In this document: positions 59,359 through 64,000 of the stretch, one piece after another
Layout: every line of letters begins with the position of its first letter
Numbering within the stretch: position 1 is the first letter of the stretch
Source: Clostridiales bacterium
Lineage (GTDB): Bacteria; Bacillota; Desulfotomaculia; Desulfotomaculales; VENG01
Assembly (NCBI GenBank): GCA_021736985.1
Contig: JAIPEW010000004.1
Coordinates: 62,001 to 126,000, forward strand
Direction: 5' to 3'
Length of the DNA: 64,000 nt
Notes under the pieces: generated by a model
Told to the model about the DNA's origin: nothing
The model's database searches: none
Seen by the model: only the letters and a program-made list of their open reading frames with translations
Made by a program: the position numbers and the translations under genes

Positions 59359-59841
59359 TCACCTCTCTTCCATAAATTCCTGCAGTTCTTGCTGCTCGCT
59401 GTCATAAAGAATATTCAATACTTCCAGAAGAATTATCATTTTGCCTTCTACAAGGGCTATACTATTTATGTAATTATTTTTTATATTGCTGCTTATAACA
59501 TGCGGTGCAGGCCTCTTGCTATCAGGTGGGATCTTCATTACTTCGACAACAGCATCTACCACCATGCCTACTGGATTCTCCCCGGTATCAACCATTATTA
59601 TCCTGGTAGAATTATTATACGGGGTACTAGACAACTCGAACCTTTTACGTAAATCCATAACCGGCATAATCTCACCGCGTATTTCAATAATTCCTTCTAA
59701 AAAAACAGGTGTACCAGGTATACTATTTATATTCTCCGGCCTGATGATTTCCAGGACCGAAGCAATAGGAATTGCATAATGTTGTTCTTCCAGCGTAAAC
59801 ACAACTACCTGCTCTTCTCCGGCCGAAACCATTAAAACCAC
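59359..59841 (-). CDS. cheW: CheW, chemotaxis coupling protein
   Basis: This 160-residue CheW-domain protein has VVFTLEEQHYAIPIASVLEIIRPEN, PVFLEGIIEIRGEIMPVMDLRKRF and IMVDTGENPVGMVVDAVVEVMKI (key part EGIIEIRGEIMPV). CheW links receptors to CheA. It is the first che gene after motA and stops four bases before cheA. Confidence 0.95.
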   Translation of the reverse strand: MVLMVSAGEEQVVVFTLEEQHYAIPIASVLEIIRPENINSIPGTPVFLEGIIEIRGEIMPVMDLRKRFELSSTPYNNSTRIIMVDTGENPVGMVVDAVVEVMKIPPDSKRPAPHVISSNIKNNYINSIALVEGKMIILLEVLNILYDSEQQELQEFMEER

Positions 59842-59862
59842 GCTCCTACGGTATATTTTTTA

Positions 59863-60648
59863 TCACATTTCGTCTTCTAGCCCGGCATCTTCGGTTTCAC
59901 GGGATGCAGGAGCCAGGTAAGCAGTCAACCGCTCCCGTATTAAAACTGGATTGTAGCCGGCCTGCAGGGAAACTATACCTTCCATTACCAGCTCGCGCAT
60001 CAAGATTTCTTTTTTACTGAGATTCTCCAGCTTGGCACCCAGCGGAAACCATAGTATATTAGCGCTAACCACGCCATACAGAGTAGCCATAAAAGCAACT
60101 GCAATGGCCGGGGCCAATTTATCCGGGTTTTCCATACTGCCCAGGACGTGTACAAGCCCCATTACAGTACCAATAATACCCATTGTAGGCGCGTAACCAC
60201 CGGCAGTATTAAATATTGAGCTTCCAATCTTGTGCCTTTCTTCTATGTTGTAAATTTCAGTTTCCAGTATGTTTTTAACTACTTCGGGATCAGTCCCGTC
60301 TACTACCAGTTGTATTCCCTTGGACAAAAAGGGATCCTCTATCTCGCTCAACTTGTTTTCCAGGTACAACAAGCCTTCCCGGCGAGCTTCATCAGCAAGT
60401 TTTACAACTGTATCAATAGTTTCTGAAGAGTCCTGGGACCTGGAAAAAAAACCTATGCGGAGCAGCCTGGGTATCATTAGCAATTCCTTCCAGGAAAAAG
60501 AAAAAGCAGTAGCACCAATAGTACCGCCAAAAACTATTATAGCAGCACTTATTTGAACCAATGACCCTATAGTGCCGCCTTCCATTAAAAATCCACCAAC
60601 CAGTGAAAAAAGTGCAAATATAAATGCTATAACGGCAGTAACTTCCAT
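59863..60648 (-). CDS. motA: MotA, flagellar stator proton/sodium channel subunit
   Basis: This 261-residue protein has four membrane segments, with the conserved ANAGGYAPTMGIIGTVMGLV-type stretch near residue 150 (here NTAGGYAPTMGIIGTVMGLV). The cytosolic loop between segments 2 and 3 carries charged residues for contact with FliG. It is paired with motB 26 bases upstream. Confidence 0.95.
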   Translation of the reverse strand: MEVTAVIAFIFALFSLVGGFLMEGGTIGSLVQISAAIIVFGGTIGATAFSFSWKELLMIPRLLRIGFFSRSQDSSETIDTVVKLADEARREGLLYLENKLSEIEDPFLSKGIQLVVDGTDPEVVKNILETEIYNIEERHKIGSSIFNTAGGYAPTMGIIGTVMGLVHVLGSMENPDKLAPAIAVAFMATLYGVVSANILWFPLGAKLENLSKKEILMRELVMEGIVSLQAGYNPVLIRERLTAYLAPASRETEDAGLEDEM

Positions 60649-60674
60649 ACCAAATTCCTTTCTTAATTAAATAA

Positions 60675-61469
60675 TTATTTTGTAATCACGGGTTCATCAA
60701 GGGATACAGGGTTATCCAAATCCATGTCTGCCGAACCGGGTTCCGAACCCTTGTATTTATCCCTTAAAATAACTATATTAACCCTGCGGTTTAATTGCCT
60801 GTTATTCGGTGTATCGTTTGGTTCCCGCGGGCGATATTTGCTGTAAGCAAGTGCCGACATGCGGCTGGGTATTAAGTCACTTGACTGCAGGAGTTGTTTT
60901 AACACAGTAATAGCCCTGGCACCGGACAACTCCCAGTTAGAGGGGTATTTCTGGGTATGTATGGGAAGATTGTCAGTATGTCCTTCTATTCTTATGTAAT
61001 TATCAGTCTGTGCAAGAACAGGGGCAATTTTTTTTATTATTTTTTTTGCACTGGGCCTGATTCTTGCAGAACCCAGGTCAAAAAGAACTTCTTCCTGGAA
61101 ACTTAATACAATACCCCTTTTTTTAGTATGAGTAGTTATTTTTGCAGACAGTCCCATATTATTCACGCTGGCCTGGAGTTTCTCACGTATTTTTTCCAGC
61201 TGCTCTCTTTCAGAAAGGTCTTTCCCGGAACTCTGGCTGTTACCCGGTACTACGGACGGGCCCGGGCTTTCCAATACCATTCCTCCTGCTCCCATAGCAT
61301 TGGCCAGTGAATTAGCCAGGGACTCGAACTTATTCGCATCTACCTGGCTGATAGTATACATAATGATGAAAAATATCAGCAGCAAAGTCATCATGTCGGC
61401 ATATGTAACAAGCCAGCGGTCACGATCATTGTCCGGGCTGGTGTCTTTTCTTCTTCGTCTTCTTGCCAT
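60675..61469 (-). CDS. motB: MotB, flagellar stator ion channel and peptidoglycan anchor
   Basis: This 264-residue protein has one N-terminal membrane helix with the ion-binding Asp25 (VTYADMMTLLLIFFIIMY), a plug/linker region, and a C-terminal OmpA domain (IRIEGHTDNLPIHTQKYPSN, LSGARAITVLKQL). It anchors the stator to the cell wall. Ion specificity is not assigned. Confidence 0.95.
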   Translation of the reverse strand: MARRRRRKDTSPDNDRDRWLVTYADMMTLLLIFFIIMYTISQVDANKFESLANSLANAMGAGGMVLESPGPSVVPGNSQSSGKDLSEREQLEKIREKLQASVNNMGLSAKITTHTKKRGIVLSFQEEVLFDLGSARIRPSAKKIIKKIAPVLAQTDNYIRIEGHTDNLPIHTQKYPSNWELSGARAITVLKQLLQSSDLIPSRMSALAYSKYRPREPNDTPNNRQLNRRVNIVILRDKYKGSEPGSADMDLDNPVSLDEPVITK

Positions 61470-61557
61470 ATTTACCCTCCTGATTATTATTATTCTACTC
61501 CCAGACTGTATCTTCCTTCCGGCTGTGCCATTAAAGCAATCAAAATGTCGAATAAAG

Positions 61558-63216
61558 TTACGGCGAGCGGAACAGGGAAACTACAAAAAACGTTCCTGTA
61601 AGTGCAGCACCGCCGAGGGATAACTGCTCGACAGGCATGTCTAAAAATGTAATATTTTTTCCGGACAAAAGAGCCGAAGCAATGATTAATCCTGCAGTAA
61701 CAATACTGAGAGAAAGCCTGTTAATTAACCGGTACAAGTGTTTTATTACAATATTCATACCAGGGTTTTCTGCCTTAAAAGTAAGCTCACCCCTGGTTAC
61801 TAAGTCCATTAAATAATTAAACTGCCCCGGCAGGCGGGAAAACATGGTATGGTACTCAAAAATATTCTTCCCCAGGGCCCTGCGCAGCCCTTCTAAACTG
61901 TACCTTTCTACCATTATTTTTTTTCCCAGCGGCTTTGTAGCCTCTACTATACTTAACTCTGGGTCCAGTTTTGACGTGATCCCCTCGAGAGTGACCAGGG
62001 CTTTTACCAGCATGGTAAAATCTGTGCGAACACTTATATTGTACTTATAGGCTATCTTCATAACTTCTCCCAGGGATTCCGAAACACTTATGTCTTTCAA
62101 GGGTATCTCAAAATATTTTTTTCTTAACTTTTCTACTTCTTTCCTGAAAGCGTTAAAATCTATATTCCCGGGAACTACGCCCAGGCTAGTGATAGCCCTA
62201 ACTACTGAGGAAGTATTGCGATTTATGATACCCAGTACAAGGTTGGCTATTTTCTCTCTATCTTCTTCATCCAGGCGGCCTACAATACCGAAATCCATCA
62301 TAATTATCTCTCCCCCGGATAAAACACCCAGGTTTCCCGGATGCGGGTCAGCATGAAAAAAACCATGCACAAATATCTGCTTTAGCATTACATCAATAAG
62401 CTCCTGGGCAACCATAGTTCCATTAAGCCCGCTCTTATCTAACTCCTGCCAATCATTCAACTTTATGGAGTCTACCTGCTGCATAGTTAATATTTTACTT
62501 GTTGTATAATCCCAGTAAACCCTGGGTACAATCAGGTTTTTATCCTGTTTAAAATTGGTGTCGAAAATCCCGGCATTTTTTCCTTCGCTGGTATAGTTCA
62601 ACTCACCGTTCAGCATATGGTCAAATTCCCCTACTACTTCCGCCAGCCCGTAATTCTTTCCCCACCAGGTATGCCGCTCCAAAATTGCAGCCAGGTCATA
62701 TAAAATTTCGATATCCACGGACATAACTTTTTGTATTCCCGGGCGCTGCACCTTAACTACTACCTTGTCCCCGTTTTCCAGCAATGCACGGTGTACCTGT
62801 CCAATGGATGCTGCTGCCATGGGCTCTTTCTCAAAATAATGAAACAGGTCTTTTACGGGATAGCCAAGTTCCATCTGCACTCTTTCTTTAACCTCGCTAA
62901 AAGAAAAGGCCGGTACCTGTTCCTGCAGCCTGGACAATTCAGTTATGTATTCCTGGGGCAGCATATCCGAACGAGTAGACAGCAATTGTCCCAGTTTGAT
63001 GAAGGTGGGGCCCAGTTCCTCCATTACCAGGCGCATACGCTCTGCCTTGGATACAGGAGAAACTTTATTATCCTCTACACGGCTTTTACGAGAATACTTT
63101 AGAAATTCTGCCATGCCCAGGTAATTCAGCATATATCCGAAACCGTGCTTGACCAGCACATTAGCAATTTCCCGGTAGCGATTAAAATGCTTGTAACGCT
63201 TGCGCAAATATTGCAC
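61558..63216 (-). CDS. UbiB/ABC1 (AarF) family atypical kinase
   Basis: This 552-residue protein has the ABC1 motifs LGPTFIKLGQLLSTRSDMLP (KxGQ), PMAAASIGQVHRA (the Ala-rich loop), HADPHPGNLG and MMDFGIVGRL. Two hydrophobic segments at about 500-545 anchor it in the membrane. The family supports quinone and lipid metabolism. It lies between fapA and motB on the same strand, with a flanking gap of 88 bases, so a link to motility is not implied. Confidence 0.93.
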   Translation of the reverse strand: MQYLRKRYKHFNRYREIANVLVKHGFGYMLNYLGMAEFLKYSRKSRVEDNKVSPVSKAERMRLVMEELGPTFIKLGQLLSTRSDMLPQEYITELSRLQEQVPAFSFSEVKERVQMELGYPVKDLFHYFEKEPMAAASIGQVHRALLENGDKVVVKVQRPGIQKVMSVDIEILYDLAAILERHTWWGKNYGLAEVVGEFDHMLNGELNYTSEGKNAGIFDTNFKQDKNLIVPRVYWDYTTSKILTMQQVDSIKLNDWQELDKSGLNGTMVAQELIDVMLKQIFVHGFFHADPHPGNLGVLSGGEIIMMDFGIVGRLDEEDREKIANLVLGIINRNTSSVVRAITSLGVVPGNIDFNAFRKEVEKLRKKYFEIPLKDISVSESLGEVMKIAYKYNISVRTDFTMLVKALVTLEGITSKLDPELSIVEATKPLGKKIMVERYSLEGLRRALGKNIFEYHTMFSRLPGQFNYLMDLVTRGELTFKAENPGMNIVIKHLYRLINRLSLSIVTAGLIIASALLSGKNITFLDMPVEQLSLGGAALTGTFFVVSLFRSP

Positions 63217-63269
63217 GGGGCAAATCCCCCTTCTTTAAAACTTGTGACTACAAATTTTGGTAAATATAA

Positions 63270-63315
63270 TAGCAAAAATAATGCCCGGGGTAAACAGCAA
63301 GCTGATCCCGGGCTG
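63270..63315 (-). terminator. Possible terminator after fapA
   Basis: GCCCGGG and CCCGGGC pair across a 17-base loop, and the minus strand continues with ATTATTTTTGC. It lies about 10 bases after the fapA stop and before the ubiB-like gene. Confidence 0.55.
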
Positions 63316-63323
63316 TACATATC

Positions 63324-64000
63324 TTATTTTTTGGAACTCCAGCTTGAAAATACTATCGCCCCGTAAACATCCAACTCTGCTTTTCTATTATACAATACTT
63401 TATTTAGCTGTATGTTTTGCTGGCCAATCTGTAAATTCACATTTTCATGTGCCCTGGTAATAAAAACAGCTTTATGCTGGGGAACTTTAATTTTAGTAGG
63501 CACACCTATCTTTGATCCTGCCTCTTTTACCGTTACATCATTTTCTGATTCTATACTTCCACCGCGAAATATTCCGCTTATGCAAACTCCGATACCTGCT
63601 TTAATAACAGTATCAATACATCCCTGGCCGGTTACATACACGCTACCCGTAGTTTCTATTATACTGTTCAAACAATACTGGAGATATACATCAGCCTGGT
63701 TTTCAAGCAGCATCTCCAGGTATTTCTTAATATCCAAAGTTCTTTCTGCAATATTATTTATTTCTTTGAATTCCTGCACCTTAAGTACATTTACACCCCA
63801 TAATTTTTGCTTTAGATCTACCGCTAGCTGTTCTACTTCCGGGGAGAATTCAACTTTATTACTTATTATTTCGTTAATTTCTTTTATAACACCTGGAATC
63901 TCAGTAAATTTTCTTTCAATCAAAAGAGATACAACCTTACCTGCCGGGACATTTCCTTTCAACTGGTCAAAAGCCTGCAGGGATGCCGAGTAAAGCGCAG
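63324..64000 (-). CDS. FapA (DUF342), flagellar assembly protein A, C-terminal part
   Basis: The frame is open to the window edge, so the gene starts beyond 64000. The visible part has parallel beta-helix features of FapA: SIIETTGSVYVTGQGCIDTVIKAG, CISGIFRGGSIESENDVTVKEAG and VPTKIKVPQHKAVFITRAHENV. A helical segment (about 20-95 of the visible part) precedes them. FapA/DUF342 proteins bind cell-surface or polar factors in several motile bacteria. It is the first gene of the late motility block. Confidence 0.85.
   Translation of the reverse strand, partial: ALYSASLQAFDQLKGNVPAGKVVSLLIERKFTEIPGVIKEINEIISNKVEFSPEVEQLAVDLKQKLWGVNVLKVQEFKEINNIAERTLDIKKYLEMLLENQADVYLQYCLNSIIETTGSVYVTGQGCIDTVIKAGIGVCISGIFRGGSIESENDVTVKEAGSKIGVPTKIKVPQHKAVFITRAHENVNLQIGQQNIQLNKVLYNRKAELDVYGAIVFSSWSSKK

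Noticed and set aside
63412-63993. Open frame of 193 codons on the plus strand inside fapA
   Set aside because: It overlaps the conserved FapA beta-helix region on the other strand and has no ribosome binding site or domain.

Overview
The window is a large flagellar and chemotaxis locus of a motile, low-GC, Gram-positive-lineage anaerobe, most likely a Clostridia member of the Desulfotomaculum/Pelotomaculum type. The reasons are the Firmicutes-style fla/che order, cheC and cheD, FliW-CsrA, YjfB-family proteins and FapA. The species cannot be named from the sequence alone.

Bases 1-24398 (minus strand) hold one early flagellar operon. It begins at a housekeeping-type promoter (24545-24573) and runs flgB-flgC-fliE-fliF-fliG-fliH-fliI-fliJ-fliK-flgD-hook gene-flgE-fliL-fliN-fliO-fliP-fliQ-fliR-flhB-flhA-flhF-flhG-PilZ gene-sigma28-flgF/flgG-type rod genes-cheD-cheR-cheC. 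Together these genes build the basal body, export gate, motor switch and hook, and then supply sigma28 and adaptation proteins. fliM and cheY are not in the usual places. Bases 24639-27414 form a late operon, fliD-fliS-fliT-like-flaG, behind a sigma28-like promoter and closed by a strong terminator.

Bases 27587-50800 are the variable part. After an ABC-F gene comes accessory DNA: a truncated P-type ATPase joined to a truncated PIN toxin, a putative halocin C8-like bacteriocin precursor split by a one-base shift in an A7 tract, two HepT/MntA-type pairs (one damaged), a RAYT transposase with its REP-like ends, a free LAGLIDADG-like protein, an FRG-domain protein, and an AIPR phage-resistance gene with a frameshift. 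Two copies of a flagellin module (csrA, flagellin, a 79-residue helical protein and YjfB) are interleaved with this. yjfB and its partner are amplified to at least six copies, most of them broken, and RAYT ends sit inside two of the broken copies.

The most notable feature is regulatory. Two very small csrA paralogs lie directly upstream of flagellin 1. Each is followed by a long stem-loop with GGA in an apical loop, the form of a CsrA binding site. Both flagellin leaders also carry GGA hairpins and GGA-bearing Shine-Dalgarno sequences. With fliW and a full-length csrA upstream of flagellin 2, this looks like an elaborated FliW-CsrA-flagellin partner switch.

Bases 51949-64000 (minus strand) return to motility genes: fapA (partial), a UbiB-family kinase, motB, motA, cheW, cheA, cheB, flgM, flgN, flgK, flgL and a FlaG-like gene. 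No rRNA, tRNA or CRISPR array was seen.
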